NCBI RefSeq assembly: GCF_004323845.1
Contig: NZ_QPGR01000009.1
Span: 1 to 64,000 of the forward strand
From: Campylobacter novaezeelandiae
Lineage (GTDB): Bacteria; Campylobacterota; Campylobacteria; Campylobacterales; Campylobacteraceae
Reading direction: 5' to 3'
Length of the DNA stretch: 64,000 nt
Below the pieces are notes generated by a model. The model saw only the letters and a program-made list of their open reading frames with translations, did not search any database and was not told where the DNA came from. The translations under genes were made by a program, and so were the position numbers. Shown in pieces: positions 40,956 through 50,607 of this stretch (positions are counted from its first letter, which is position 1; each line of letters begins with the position of its first letter).

Positions 40956-42889
40956 ATAAACCAAATAATAAAAATAATACTCCAAAAAATAATAATTTTT
41001 TTAACAAAAATCCAATTTTTATTTTTGCAATTTTTGCAATTGTAATGATAGTTCTTTTTAAAGGATTTTTTGATGGAAATAATTCTTTTGGAGCTAATTT
41101 AAATGGAGGTGAGATAAGCAAAAATATTGCCTATTCTGAACTTAAAAAACTTATACAAAGCGGACAGATTAATCAAGTTAGTATAGGACAAACTACTATT
41201 AAAGCTATATCTTCAGCACATAATACTATCTATACAGCTAAAAAAGTTAATGATCCAGAGCTTGTAAATTTACTTGATCAAAAAAATATTGCTTATGGGG
41301 CTTATTCTGAAACTAATTGGTTTACTGATATTTTATTCTCATGGGTATTGCCAATTTTTATTTTTTTTGGTATTTGGATGTTTTTAGCAAGTCGTATGCA
41401 AAAAAATATGGGAAGCTCTATTTTGGGAATAGGAAGTTCAAAAAAGCTTGTAAATTCTGAAAAACCAAAAGTAAAATTTTCTGATGTAGCGGGAGTTGAA
41501 GAAGCAAAAGAAGAAGTAAAAGAGATTGTTGATTTTTTAAAATTTCCTGAACGTTATATTAAATTAGGAGCAAAAATTCCAAAAGGCCTTTTATTGGTTG
41601 GACCTCCAGGTACTGGAAAAACTTTATTGGCTAAAGCTGTTGCAGGCGAAGCTGATGTTCCATTTTTTAGTGTTTCTGGGTCAAGTTTTATAGAGATGTT
41701 TGTAGGTGTTGGAGCTAGTAGAGTAAGAGATTTATTTGAAAATGCTAAAAAAGAAGCCCCTGCTATTGTATTTATTGATGAAATTGATGCTATTGGTAAA
41801 AGTCGTGCGGCAAGTGGTATGATGGGGGGTAATGATGAAAGAGAGCAAACTTTAAATCAGCTTTTAGCTGAGATGGATGGTTTTGGAAGCGAAAGTTCTC
41901 CAGTAATTGTTTTAGCAGCTACAAATCGTCCAGAAGTTTTAGATCCAGCTCTTTTAAGACCAGGAAGGTTTGATAGGCAGGTATTAGTAGATAAGCCTGA
42001 TTTTAAAGGTAGATGTGAAATTTTAAAAGTGCATATGAAAGATGTAAAAATTTCTCCTAGTGTAAAAGTTGAGGATATAGCAAGACTTACAGCAGGTTTA
42101 GCAGGAGCGGATTTAGCCAATATTATTAATGAAGCTGCCCTTCTAGCTGGAAGAGATTCTAAAAAATATGTCGAGCAAGATGATTTAGTTGAAGCTGTTG
42201 AAAGAGCTATAGCTGGACTTGAGAAAAAATCACGTCGTATTAATGATAAAGAGAAAAAAATCGTTACTTATCATGAATGTGGGCATGCTTTAATTGCAGA
42301 AACAACTAAAGGAGCTAAAAAAGTAAGCAAAGTTTCTGTAATTCCTAGAGGTTTAGCAGCTTTAGGATATACTTTAAATACTCCTGAGGAGAATAAATTT
42401 TTGATGCAAAAACACGAACTACTTGCAGAAGTTGATGTTCTTTTAGGTGGGCGTGCTGCTGAAGAAGTATTTATTGGCGAGATTTCAACAGGAGCAAGTA
42501 ATGATCTTGAAAGAGCTACAGATATTATAAAAGCTATGATATCAATGTATGGTATGAGTGAAATTGCAGGACTTATGGTTCTTGAAAAACAAAGAAATAC
42601 GTTTTTAAATGGTGGGCAAACAATTAAAGATTACTCTGAAAAAATGGCAGAGTCTTTGGATACTTATGTTAAAAAAACATTGGATGATAGATATGATGAA
42701 GTAAAGAAAACTTTAAATGATTATAAAGGTGCTATTGAAACTATGGTTGAAGCTTTATATGAAGAAGAAACTATTGAAGGTGCTAAAGTTAGAGAGATTA
42801 TTAAAGAATATGAGATAAAAAATAATTTACCAACACGTTTGCAAGAAGATAAAGATTCTTCGCTTTCAAAAGAAGAGATAAATGAATAA
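40952..42889 (+). CDS. ftsH: ATP-dependent zinc metalloprotease FtsH
   Basis: FtsH degrades membrane and regulatory proteins. The 645-residue protein has two N-terminal membrane helices (from about residue 22 and about residue 128) around a periplasmic domain. The AAA domain has Walker A GPPGTGKT at 217-224, [14 protein letters not shown] and RPGRFDRQ. The zinc protease site is HECGH at 441-445. A G6 run encodes part of MMGGNDER and is too short to be a contingency tract. It overlaps the next gene by 8 bp. Confidence 0.97.
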   Translation: MNKPNNKNNTPKNNNFFNKNPIFIFAIFAIVMIVLFKGFFDGNNSFGANLNGGEISKNIAYSELKKLIQSGQINQVSIGQTTIKAISSAHNTIYTAKKVNDPELVNLLDQKNIAYGAYSETNWFTDILFSWVLPIFIFFGIWMFLASRMQKNMGSSILGIGSSKKLVNSEKPKVKFSDVAGVEEAKEEVKEIVDFLKFPERYIKLGAKIPKGLLLVGPPGTGKTLLAKAVAGEADVPFFSVSGSSFIEMFVGVGASRVRDLFENAKKEAPAIVFIDEIDAIGKSRAASGMMGGNDEREQTLNQLLAEMDGFGSESSPVIVLAATNRPEVLDPALLRPGRFDRQVLVDKPDFKGRCEILKVHMKDVKISPSVKVEDIARLTAGLAGADLANIINEAALLAGRDSKKYVEQDDLVEAVERAIAGLEKKSRRINDKEKKIVTYHECGHALIAETTKGAKKVSKVSVIPRGLAALGYTLNTPEENKFLMQKHELLAEVDVLLGGRAAEEVFIGEISTGASNDLERATDIIKAMISMYGMSEIAGLMVLEKQRNTFLNGGQTIKDYSEKMAESLDTYVKKTLDDRYDEVKKTLNDYKGAIETMVEALYEEETIEGAKVREIIKEYEIKNNLPTRLQEDKDSSLSKEEINE

Positions 42890-43499
42890 GTACTTTTCAA
42901 GGGTTGGATATTTTGCTATAGGGATTAGTCTAAGCCTATTTGTAATCATCTGGATATTTTGGTCTTTTTCATTTTTAGTTTTTTTTATATTTTTATTTTT
43001 TTTATTTCTTTTTAGAGTTCCAAAAAGAACTTTGATCTGTGTGGATGAAAAGGCTATATTATCTCCTATTGATGGTAAAATTTTAAAAATACAAAATTTA
43101 AATCATCATTTATTGGGAGAGTGTATAGAAATAAATATTAAAAATTCTTTTTATCATCCTGGGACATTTTATGCTTGTTTTAAAATGAAAATTGATAAGA
43201 TTAAAACAAAGCATGGGCTTTTTTTATGCAATAATTTAAAAGTTGCAAAAAATATGAATGAAAATATATCAATTTTTGCAAATACAGATAATAGAAATAT
43301 TATTTATAAGATTTATGCAGGATCAATGGATAGAAAATTATATTTGTATGATATTTATTCAGATCTTAATGCAGGAGATGAAATAGGATTTTTTATTAAT
43401 GGAAATATAAGCTTATTTTTACCAAAAGATAAAATTCGTATTCAAGTAGGACTTGGAGATAAAATAAAAGCAGGAGCTTTGATAGGTTATTTAGAGTAA
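42882..43499 (+). CDS. Phosphatidylserine decarboxylase-related membrane protein, cleavage Ser missing
   Basis: The 205-residue protein has one or two N-terminal membrane helices and then the PSD-type core (ILSPIDGKILKI, NSFYHPGTFYACF). In catalytic relatives the chain self-cleaves at a GS dipeptide just before the VDLYLP-type strand, leaving the pyruvoyl cofactor. Here that position reads FFINGNISLFLP, with no Ser after the Gly, so it may not form a pyruvoyl enzyme. Its place directly before pssA (19 bp) suggests a role in phosphatidylserine metabolism. Divergent processing elsewhere cannot be excluded. Confidence 0.72.
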   Translation: MNKYFSRVGYFAIGISLSLFVIIWIFWSFSFLVFFIFLFFLFLFRVPKRTLICVDEKAILSPIDGKILKIQNLNHHLLGECIEINIKNSFYHPGTFYACFKMKIDKIKTKHGLFLCNNLKVAKNMNENISIFANTDNRNIIYKIYAGSMDRKLYLYDIYSDLNAGDEIGFFINGNISLFLPKDKIRIQVGLGDKIKAGALIGYLE

Positions 43500-43518
43500 A
43501 TTTTTTAAAGGAGAAATT

Positions 43519-44238
43519 ATGAATAATAAACCTCAGCTTATTTATGTGTTGCCCAATCTTTTTACAGCTATTTCGGCATTTTTAGGGATTATTTCAATAA
43601 TTTCTTCTATACAAGGAAATTATCAAAAAGCTTTATTTTACATTATATTATCTTTAATTTGTGATGGATTAGATGGCCGTGTTGCAAGATTAACAAAAAC
43701 TACTTCAAAATTTGGCGTTGAATTTGATTCTTTGGCGGATTTAGTTGCTTTTGGCGTCGCTCCAGCAATATTTTTTTATATGAGTATTGGAGTTGATTAT
43801 GGAAAATTAGGATCTTTAATCACAGCTTTTTTTGTTGTGTTTGGTGCTATTCGTTTGGCAAGATTTAATGTAACAACTGGGACATATGAGCCTTCTGTAT
43901 TTATAGGTTTACCTATACCCACTGCAGCTGTTGTAAGTGCAATTTATACTTATGCTTATATAAAATATGAATTTTTAGAATCTTATGGTTTTATTTTTTT
44001 AGTTTTGCAAGCAATTCTTGGATTTTTGATGGTGAGTAATATACGTTATCCAAGCTTTAAAAAGGTTGATTTTTCTCGTGCAAATTTTTTAAAAGTTTTG
44101 ATTATTTTAATGATAATTTTTTCTTTTTTATATCTTTATCCATTAGAAGCTCTAGTTTTTTTGGTAAGCCTTTATGTTTTATATGGAATTACTAGAGCTT
44201 TGTATAATTTTATAATTATAATATTTAAGAAGATTTAA
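43519..44238 (+). CDS. pssA: CDP-diacylglycerol--serine O-phosphatidyltransferase
   Basis: PssA makes phosphatidylserine, the precursor of phosphatidylethanolamine. The 239-residue multi-helix membrane protein has the CDP-alcohol phosphotransferase motif DG-x2-AR-x8-G-x3-D-x3-D, visible as DGRVARLTKTTSKFGVEFD followed by SLAD. An AAAGGAGA ribosome site precedes the ATG. The gene ends a rightward cluster and overlaps the convergent DUF455 gene by 4 bp. Confidence 0.94.
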   Translation: MNNKPQLIYVLPNLFTAISAFLGIISIISSIQGNYQKALFYIILSLICDGLDGRVARLTKTTSKFGVEFDSLADLVAFGVAPAIFFYMSIGVDYGKLGSLITAFFVVFGAIRLARFNVTTGTYEPSVFIGLPIPTAAVVSAIYTYAYIKYEFLESYGFIFLVLQAILGFLMVSNIRYPSFKKVDFSRANFLKVLIILMIIFSFLYLYPLEALVFLVSLYVLYGITRALYNFIIIIFKKI

Positions 44239-45035
44239 TTATTATAAAATTTATCAATTTCTTGTAATTCTAAAGGATCAAAACCTGCTTGAATTCTTGC
44301 TTCAAAGTTAAGTTGTTTTCCGGCCAAAGAAAAGGTTTTAAATTCTTTACATAAAGATAAAAAATTCTCTTTTTTATCTTTAGAGAATTTCCACCAAAAA
44401 TCTCCTTTGCTAACGTGTGTAATTTCATCTTTTAAGATAATATGTAAAATTTCTTCTAAAAAAGATTTAATTTCATTATCGCTTGTTTGTATTTTTTTTA
44501 AAACAAAAGGATTTGCATCGAGTCCTTTAGCTTCTAATCCTCTATGAACAACTCCCATTCTAGAGGCTAAAGAATCTTTGGTTAGTTTTAAAGCTAAATC
44601 TAGATTATCATGAACAAAGAAATCCCCATATTTGTATCCTAACTGTTCTAAAGCTTGATTTAAAAATTGAAAATGTTTTATTTCTTCATCTGCAACTTCT
44701 AGCCAATCTTGATAAAAATTTAAAGGAAGATTTTTAAAGCGGTAAGCGCTATCCAAAGCCAAATTAATAGCACTAAATTCAATGTGGGCAATTGAATGTA
44801 TAATTTGAGCTAGAGATTTTATATTTTTAGTAAATTTAGGTCTTCTTATGCGTGTAGGATGTATAAATTTTACTTTTTCATAGTTACATTCTTTAAGAAC
44901 GCTTATATTAGAGTGATCAAAAATGATTTTTTTGCTTTTAAAATCATCATAAAAATTATAAAAATCATTAATTTTTTGATTTAGATTTTGATTATATAAA
45001 ATTTTTTCTAAAGTATTAAAAAATTCTTTTTTCAT
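44235..45035 (-). CDS. DUF455 ferritin-like protein
   Basis: The 266-residue protein matches the DUF455 family of ferritin-like four-helix proteins. Di-iron type ligands are visible as HIEFSAINLALDSAYR and EVADEEIKHFQFL, with a further EILHIILKDEITHV. The family role is unknown, though the fold is related to diiron hydroxylases. The N-terminal third is AT-rich and charged. It converges on pssA with a 4-bp overlap. Confidence 0.85.
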   Translation of the reverse strand: MKKEFFNTLEKILYNQNLNQKINDFYNFYDDFKSKKIIFDHSNISVLKECNYEKVKFIHPTRIRRPKFTKNIKSLAQIIHSIAHIEFSAINLALDSAYRFKNLPLNFYQDWLEVADEEIKHFQFLNQALEQLGYKYGDFFVHDNLDLALKLTKDSLASRMGVVHRGLEAKGLDANPFVLKKIQTSDNEIKSFLEEILHIILKDEITHVSKGDFWWKFSKDKKENFLSLCKEFKTFSLAGKQLNFEARIQAGFDPLELQEIDKFYNN

Positions 45036-45366
45036 TTATGAACCTTGATTTAATTGTATATTTTACTATAAATATTTTTATATTGACTATATTTACATAT
45101 ATTATTTTATATGTATTTTCTTAATATTTAGGAGCTATGAAAAATTTGTTATTTTGTGTTGTTTAAATGATACAAATAATAATGAAAAATTTTTAGTATT
45201 AATTAAATTTTTAGGATAAAAATGAGATGAATAATGTTATTATAATTATATAGGTTTTTAATGAGGTTTAAATTTATATTATTTAAGAAAACTAATATAG
45301 TTAAATTTTAAAAAATATTAAATTTTTTACTTTATAATTTTAAAATTATTTAAGGCAAGTGAAGTG
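45036..45366. other. Non-coding AT-rich gap between DUF455 and the DUF3298-like gene
   Basis: About 330 bp with stops in all frames. It contains a nine-codon ATG frame behind AGGAG at 45130-45166, too short to call a gene, and the -10 of the next gene at 45333-45338. No repeat tract or RNA gene is visible. It may be the scar of a lost gene. Confidence 0.5.
45333..45338 (+). promoter_or_regulatory. -10 element of the exported DUF3298-like gene
   Basis: TATAAT preceded by a T-rich stretch lies 28 nt before the ATG at 45367. Confidence 0.5.
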
Positions 45367-46215
45367 ATGTTTAGAATTTTAATATCAATGGTATTTTTTG
45401 TGTTTAATCTCTATGCTTATGAGATTAAAGATTATGGTTTTAGTATAAAAAATGGAAATTATGGTTTAATTGAAAATGAAAAAGATAAATGCTTAATAAA
45501 CAATATCTGTTCAATTAAATATATTAAATTAAAAAAAGAATTAGAAGTAGAAAATTTAACTTCGCAAGGCAAGGTTAAAGCATTAAATTCTTATAACAAT
45601 AATTTATTTTTTATACCAGATTTAAATATTACTTTAGGCAGTTTTGAAAATCAGAAATTTAATAAAAATTTAGATTTTATAACTTTGGATCAAACTTTGG
45701 AAAAAATTTTACAAGATAAGGATAATTTTTTAAAAAAAGATCCTTTTAATATATACGGTAAAGATTTTAATAATACTTTAAAAATTACTTATATAGTTAA
45801 AGATATGATATTTTTTGATAATTTTGTAGATTATTCTTATAGTTCTGCAGCACATCCTTCTTTTTATGAAAGCGGTTTTGCGCTTAATCTTAAAGATAAA
45901 AAGATAAAAACATATGTTTTAAAAGATGTTGTTAGAAATAATAAAGCTTTTAGAAAACTGATTACAGAAAAGCTTAAAAACTACTTTGAAATTCATAAAA
46001 GATATGATTTGGCTAATTTGAATTTTTTTAATAATAAGTATAATTTTAATGTTCTTGAGCAAGATATATCATTTAAAGAAAATTCTCTTTATATCAATTT
46101 ACGTCTTTTGTTGGCAGAAGTAGGTAGAAATTTGGATTTTTTTGAGATATCGTATAAAGATTTAAAACCTTTTTCAAAAGGGGATTTAATGAAAATTACT
46201 AATAATATTAAATAA
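45367..46215 (+). CDS. Exported protein, possible DUF3298/RsiV-like domain
   Basis: The first 17 residues (FRILISMVFFVFNLYA after Met) form a signal peptide with probable cleavage before YEIKDY, so the mature protein is periplasmic. Two Cys lie near residues 43 and 48. A later segment VDYSYSSAAHPSFYESGFAL, then KKIKTYVLKDVV, resembles the Y-x-GGAHP region of DUF3298 domains. That match is by eye only. Function is unknown. I prefer the ATG at 45367 over the GTG one codon earlier. The MarC gene follows after 22 bp. Confidence 0.65.
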   Translation: MFRILISMVFFVFNLYAYEIKDYGFSIKNGNYGLIENEKDKCLINNICSIKYIKLKKELEVENLTSQGKVKALNSYNNNLFFIPDLNITLGSFENQKFNKNLDFITLDQTLEKILQDKDNFLKKDPFNIYGKDFNNTLKITYIVKDMIFFDNFVDYSYSSAAHPSFYESGFALNLKDKKIKTYVLKDVVRNNKAFRKLITEKLKNYFEIHKRYDLANLNFFNNKYNFNVLEQDISFKENSLYINLRLLLAEVGRNLDFFEISYKDLKPFSKGDLMKITNNIK

Positions 46216-46237
46216 TTTTTTTGATCAAGTTTAAAGA

Positions 46238-46876
46238 ATGTTTGTTGATCTAGAATCAGAATTTCACCTAATATTAGTTTCTGCTATTGCATTGCTCGCT
46301 GTGTTAAATCCTTTTGGAAATTTAACTCAGTTTATTGCTATGAGTGAAGGTTTGCCAACTGCTATACGTAAAAAGCTTTTTAGAAATATACTTTACACTG
46401 CTTGTTTGATTGTTCTTGTTTTTTTGTTTTCTGGATCTTATTTAATGGTTTATATTTTTAGAATTGATTTAGATCATTTAAGAATAGCTGGCGGTTTAAT
46501 CCTTATGATCATGGCAGTTAGAAATTTACTTTTTTCTGCTTCAACAGTTGTTGAAGATTTCTCACATTATCAAGATTTAAGCGAAAAAGAGTTCTTAAGA
46601 AAAAGTCTTATTCCTATGGCGTTTCCTATGCTTGTTGGGCCTGGAACTTTAGCTGCTGTTATAGTTATTCGTGAAGACAGTGGGTTAGATGTAGCATTAG
46701 GTGCTACTGTTTTGGCTTTTATGTTTATGTTTTTTTTATTTCATTTTGCAGCAACGATAGAAAAAATTTTTGGAAAATTAATTTTACATGTATTTTCTAG
46801 GATAGTGCAAGTTTTTATAGTTGCTATGGGAATTAAAATGATTTTATTAGGATTAACTAATTTATATAAATTATAG
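46238..46876 (+). CDS. MarC family integral membrane protein
   Basis: The 212-residue protein has six predicted membrane helices and the MarC/YhgN features AVLNPFGNLTQFIAMSEG near the N-terminus and PMAFPMLVGPGTLAAVIVI mid-protein. The family was once called NAAT transporters; its function is not established and it is not an antibiotic resistance determinant on present evidence. No strong ribosome site precedes the ATG. Confidence 0.9.
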   Translation: MFVDLESEFHLILVSAIALLAVLNPFGNLTQFIAMSEGLPTAIRKKLFRNILYTACLIVLVFLFSGSYLMVYIFRIDLDHLRIAGGLILMIMAVRNLLFSASTVVEDFSHYQDLSEKEFLRKSLIPMAFPMLVGPGTLAAVIVIREDSGLDVALGATVLAFMFMFFLFHFAATIEKIFGKLILHVFSRIVQVFIVAMGIKMILLGLTNLYKL

Positions 46877-46954
46877 AGATAGTAATTTATAAAATTATTT
46901 AAACATAAAAAATAATTTTGATAAAAATTTAACGGCAAACTTAATATTATAACA

Positions 46955-47599
46955 TTATATAAGTTCTTTAAAATTTTTAAATCCACTATTTAGTTGGGTT
47001 TTTTTGCTTAATATTTTTAAGAATTGTTCCCTTGTGATATTTTTAGCCCCCATGAATTTTAAGTGTGAATTGTAAATTTGACAATCTATTAAAAAATCAT
47101 AAGGTCTTAGCAACTCGCAGAGTTTAATCAAGGCTATTTTTGATACATTTTTTTCTATTCCAGCCATACTTTCGCCAAAAAATACCTTTCCTATTATAAG
47201 TCCATAAATTCCTCCTACTAAAATATCATCTTTATAAATTTCTAAAGAATGAGCATATCCTAGATTAAAAAGATTGGTGTATGTATATATAAAATCATCA
47301 TTTATCCAACTTTGTTCTCTAGTATCTTTACAAAGTTTTATTAAATTTAAAAAATCAAAATCAAGCTTAATAGTATATTTTTTACAAAATTTTTTTATAT
47401 TTTTTTGTATATGAATATCTTTGGGCAAAAGAATACACCTAGGATCTGGACACCACCAAGTCACTGGGTTACTAGTCCAAGGGAATAATCCAAAAGTATA
47501 AGCTTTAAGTATAAAATTCTCTTCTAGTGAAGAAGTTAAAAATACAGGAGCATCTTTTGGAGCTTTTAAAAGTTTAGTATATAAATTGAAGTTTTCCAT
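46955..47599 (-). CDS. aat: Leucyl/phenylalanyl-tRNA--protein transferase
   Basis: Aat attaches Leu or Phe to proteins with N-terminal Lys or Arg, marking them for ClpS-ClpAP. The 214-residue protein has YTFGLFPWTSNPVTWWCPDP, SWINDDFIYTYTNLF, GGIYGLIIGKVFFGESMAG and LIDCQIYNSHLKFMGA, all family signatures. I chose the ATG at 47599 over a TTG three codons earlier. It overlaps the clpA 3' end by 26 bp, ending the long leftward operon with its pathway partners clpA and clpS. Confidence 0.95.
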   Translation of the reverse strand: MENFNLYTKLLKAPKDAPVFLTSSLEENFILKAYTFGLFPWTSNPVTWWCPDPRCILLPKDIHIQKNIKKFCKKYTIKLDFDFLNLIKLCKDTREQSWINDDFIYTYTNLFNLGYAHSLEIYKDDILVGGIYGLIIGKVFFGESMAGIEKNVSKIALIKLCELLRPYDFLIDCQIYNSHLKFMGAKNITREQFLKILSKKTQLNSGFKNFKELI

Positions 47600-49709
47600 T
47601 TTTATCAAGTTTAATCTTTATTTTCCCATTTTTGAGTTTTCCTTGAAGAATTTCATCGCTTATTTTTTCCCCAATTTCTTCAGATATAATGCGTTTTAAT
47701 AATCGAACACCAAACTCTTTATTGTAGGCCTTTTTAGCTAAATAAACCCTAGCTTTCTCATCAATGTCTAAAGTAATATTTTGTAAATTTTTTGAAATTT
47801 CATTAATTTCTTTTTGAACAATTTTGTTTAAAATATCATCATTTAAATCATTAAAATGTAAAATTTTATCAATGCGATTGATAAATTCAGGAGCAAAAAA
47901 ATCTTTAATAGCTCTATTGTTTTTTTCTTCTTTTTGACTTAAAAAGCCTAATTCATTGTAGTCTTTTAGACCAAGATTTGAGGTCATGATGATAATGGTA
48001 TTTTGAAAATCGATTTTTATTCCGCTATTATCTGTTAAACTTGCATTATCAAATATTTGTAAAAAAGTATTACTAAGATCAGGATGAGCTTTTTCGATTT
48101 CATCAAATAAAATTACGCTAAAAGGATTTTTTCTAACCGCATTACTTAAAAGTCCACCATCTTCATAACCAACATATCCAGCAGGAGATCCTATAAATTT
48201 ACTTAAAGCATGTTTTTCGGCATATTCACTCATATCAAATCTTTCTAAGTGAAGTCCTAAAAATTTGGCTAAATTTTTACAAAGTTCTGTTTTTCCTACT
48301 CCACTTGAACCTGTAAAAAGAAAAACGCCTCTAGGAGAGTTTTGATTTTTAAATCCTACATAACTTTGTTTAAGAGTTTTGCAAATACTATCAATAATTT
48401 CATCTTGTCCAAAAATAACTGATTTTAAATTAGAGGCTAGTTTAATTAAAGCACTATTTTGATCAAATTCAAAAATTTTATGAGACTTGGTCATTTTTTC
48501 TAGTGTTAATTCTAGGTCTTTTAAGGTTACATTCTTTTTTTGTTTTTTTTCGAGTGCAAATGAGGCACCTAATTCATCAATAAGATCAATAGCACAATCT
48601 GGTAAAAATTTGTCATTAAAAAATTTTTTACCCCATTTTATGCTTGATTTAAGTATTTCATCGCTAAATTTTACATTATGAAATTTCTCATATTTAGGTC
48701 TTAAACCCTGAAGAATAAGAAAACATTCGGCTTCATTTGGCTCATCAATATCAATTTTAGCAAAACGACGACTTAAAGCTTTATTTTTATCAAAGGTGTT
48801 TTTGTATTCTATAAATGTTGTAGCCCCGATGCATTTTAAGCTTCCATTGCTAAGAGCAGGTTTTAAGAGATTGGAAAAGTCAGTATAAGAATCATTACTA
48901 GCTCCTGCACCAACAATAGTATGAATTTCATCTATAAATAAAATAGCATTAGGTATGGAACTGAGTTCATTTAAAATATCTTTAATTCTTTTTTCAAAAT
49001 CTCCTCTATATTTTGTTCCAGATAAAAGATTGGCCAAATCTAGACTGTAAATTTTTGCATCAAGGAGTTGTTTTGGGACTTTTTTTTCATAAATTGCTAA
49101 GGCTAGTCCTTCTATAATGGCTGTTTTTCCGACACCAGCTTCTCCTACTAAAATAGGATTATTTTTTTTTCTTCTACAAAGAATCTGCATAATTCTTTGT
49201 AATTCGAATTTTCTACCAATTAAAGGATCTATTTTTCCTTCTTGTGCTAAGATTGTTAAATCACTTGCAAAGGTATTAAGATTTTCTGATTTATTGGAAT
49301 TTCTAATTTGTTGAATTTTATCAAGATTTAAACCATATTTTTGAAGTAAGAAATTAGAATAAGATCTATCATCTTGTAAAAGTTGATTTAAAAAGTCAAT
49401 AATTGTGATTTCTTGTAAAGGATTTTCTTTTTTGGCCTTAGATAAAATTTCTTCCAATACTAAAGAAAATTCAGGCACAACTTCTTTGCTTAAAATTTGA
49501 TTTTTTTGACTAATATAATTTTTAAGTTCGTTTTCTAAAAGCGTAAAATTGTCATTATCGTCTAGCTCTTTAAATATTTCTTTAAAATTTTCGCTTAATT
49601 TTAAAAGAACAAATAATACGTGTTCGCAAGTAACAAATTCATGGTGGTTTATACTGCTTAGTTGTTTGGCATTTTCTAAAAATTTCTTTAATTCTTCTTG
49701 ATATTTCAT
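47574..49709 (-). CDS. clpA: ClpP-associated AAA+ unfoldase ClpA
   Basis: ClpA unfolds substrates for ClpP. The 711-residue protein has an N-domain (residues 1-140), a first AAA module with GEAGVGKTA and IPNAILFIDEIHTIVGAGA, and a second with FTGSSGVGKTELCKN and VILFDEIEKAHPDL. It is a little shorter than E. coli ClpA (758), mostly through shorter linkers. The start overlaps clpS by 4 nt, and the end overlaps aat. Confidence 0.95.
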   Translation of the reverse strand: MKYQEELKKFLENAKQLSSINHHEFVTCEHVLFVLLKLSENFKEIFKELDDNDNFTLLENELKNYISQKNQILSKEVVPEFSLVLEEILSKAKKENPLQEITIIDFLNQLLQDDRSYSNFLLQKYGLNLDKIQQIRNSNKSENLNTFASDLTILAQEGKIDPLIGRKFELQRIMQILCRRKKNNPILVGEAGVGKTAIIEGLALAIYEKKVPKQLLDAKIYSLDLANLLSGTKYRGDFEKRIKDILNELSSIPNAILFIDEIHTIVGAGASNDSYTDFSNLLKPALSNGSLKCIGATTFIEYKNTFDKNKALSRRFAKIDIDEPNEAECFLILQGLRPKYEKFHNVKFSDEILKSSIKWGKKFFNDKFLPDCAIDLIDELGASFALEKKQKKNVTLKDLELTLEKMTKSHKIFEFDQNSALIKLASNLKSVIFGQDEIIDSICKTLKQSYVGFKNQNSPRGVFLFTGSSGVGKTELCKNLAKFLGLHLERFDMSEYAEKHALSKFIGSPAGYVGYEDGGLLSNAVRKNPFSVILFDEIEKAHPDLSNTFLQIFDNASLTDNSGIKIDFQNTIIIMTSNLGLKDYNELGFLSQKEEKNNRAIKDFFAPEFINRIDKILHFNDLNDDILNKIVQKEINEISKNLQNITLDIDEKARVYLAKKAYNKEFGVRLLKRIISEEIGEKISDEILQGKLKNGKIKIKLDKNGKLQFIY

Positions 49710-49996
49710 TCTTCTTCTACTCTTGTTTTTAATGGAAAATTAGCCATTAAGGCAGCATTTGAAACTTGCTTTTGTTTAGAAAGGGCTATTTCTTGAGTAT
49801 AAATCCCACATACTCCAGAACCATTGCAGTGAACTTCAAGCATAATATTATTAGCCACTTCAAAACTATGATGAAAAATATTCATTAAAATTTCTATAAC
49901 AAAATCCATTGTAGTAATATCATCATTTAAAAGTAAAACTTTAAACATTTTTGGTTCTTTTAGTTTTGTGTGTTCTAAAATTTGTGTCTTTGGCAT
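49706..49996 (-). CDS. clpS: ClpS adaptor, N-degron recognition
   Basis: ClpS delivers N-degron substrates to ClpA. The 96-residue protein has the core KVLLLNDDITTMDFVIEIL (where N-D-D contacts the substrate N-terminus), VHCNGSGVCGIYTQEIA and a short N-terminal extension. It overlaps clpA by 4 nt and forms TAATG with the gene upstream. Confidence 0.95.
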   Translation of the reverse strand: MPKTQILEHTKLKEPKMFKVLLLNDDITTMDFVIEILMNIFHHSFEVANNIMLEVHCNGSGVCGIYTQEIALSKQKQVSNAALMANFPLKTRVEEE

Positions 49997-50604
49997 TATT
50001 TTTTTCCATAAATTAAATTTAAGTCTTGTTGCATTAAGCTTGTAGGAACTTTTCCTAAATAAAAATAAGTTTTTTTACCTTCATTCCAATAATCAGTCAA
50101 TTCTTGATAAATTCCATTTTTTAAAACAACTTTAAAAGGAAGTTGTTCCATGCTTTGATAGTTTATATCTTTTAAAATTTGCGCAATAATTCTACTATTT
50201 TCATTAGAGTTGCTCAAAAAATAATAAGCCCCATAATCATCAGCAAATTTTTTAACTTCAGCATCACTTACATCTTCAAAATGTGTTAAACCTATAATAA
50301 AAAATTGCTTGGTATTATTTTTCCATAAAGTGCTTAGTTCAAGAGCTTCTTCTTTGCAAGGAGCACAAAATGTTCCAAAAAAGTCAAACATTAGTACTTT
50401 ATTTTCATCTCCTTCTACAATAAAACCTTTTTGAGTTCTTATTAGTGTTTTACTTCCACCATTTACACTATTTAAAACAATTTTATCGCCTTGATTGTAT
50501 TCTTTAAATAAAAAATCATTTTGAATTTTTTCTTCATTGTTAGAACAGGCGCTAATAAAATAACCTAGTAATAATAAAATCAATAAAGCATATTTATTTT
50601 TCAT
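49996..50604 (-). CDS. Thioredoxin-fold lipoprotein
   Basis: The 202-residue protein has a lipoprotein signal (LLLLGYFISAC, lipobox ISAC with the modified Cys at about residue 20). A thioredoxin-like domain follows, with a redox CxxC as FFGTFCAPCKEEALEL. It is probably a periplasmic TlpA-like thiol-disulfide protein tethered to the membrane. Its substrate is unknown. It lies 3 bp after smpB and overlaps clpS by one base. Confidence 0.88.
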   Translation of the reverse strand: MKNKYALLILLLLGYFISACSNNEEKIQNDFLFKEYNQGDKIVLNSVNGGSKTLIRTQKGFIVEGDENKVLMFDFFGTFCAPCKEEALELSTLWKNNTKQFFIIGLTHFEDVSDAEVKKFADDYGAYYFLSNSNENSRIIAQILKDINYQSMEQLPFKVVLKNGIYQELTDYWNEGKKTYFYLGKVPTSLMQQDLNLIYGKK

Positions 50605-50607
50605 TCT

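Noticed and set aside
41824..41829. G6 runs in ftsH, and likewise in pglK near 27845
   Set aside because: They encode conserved Gly residues in functional motifs and are below the length at which G tracts become unstable.
45137..45166. Nine-codon frame with AGGAG upstream (MKNLLFCVV)
   Set aside because: Spacing to the ribosome site is only two bases and it is too short to call. It may be a chance frame or a gene remnant.
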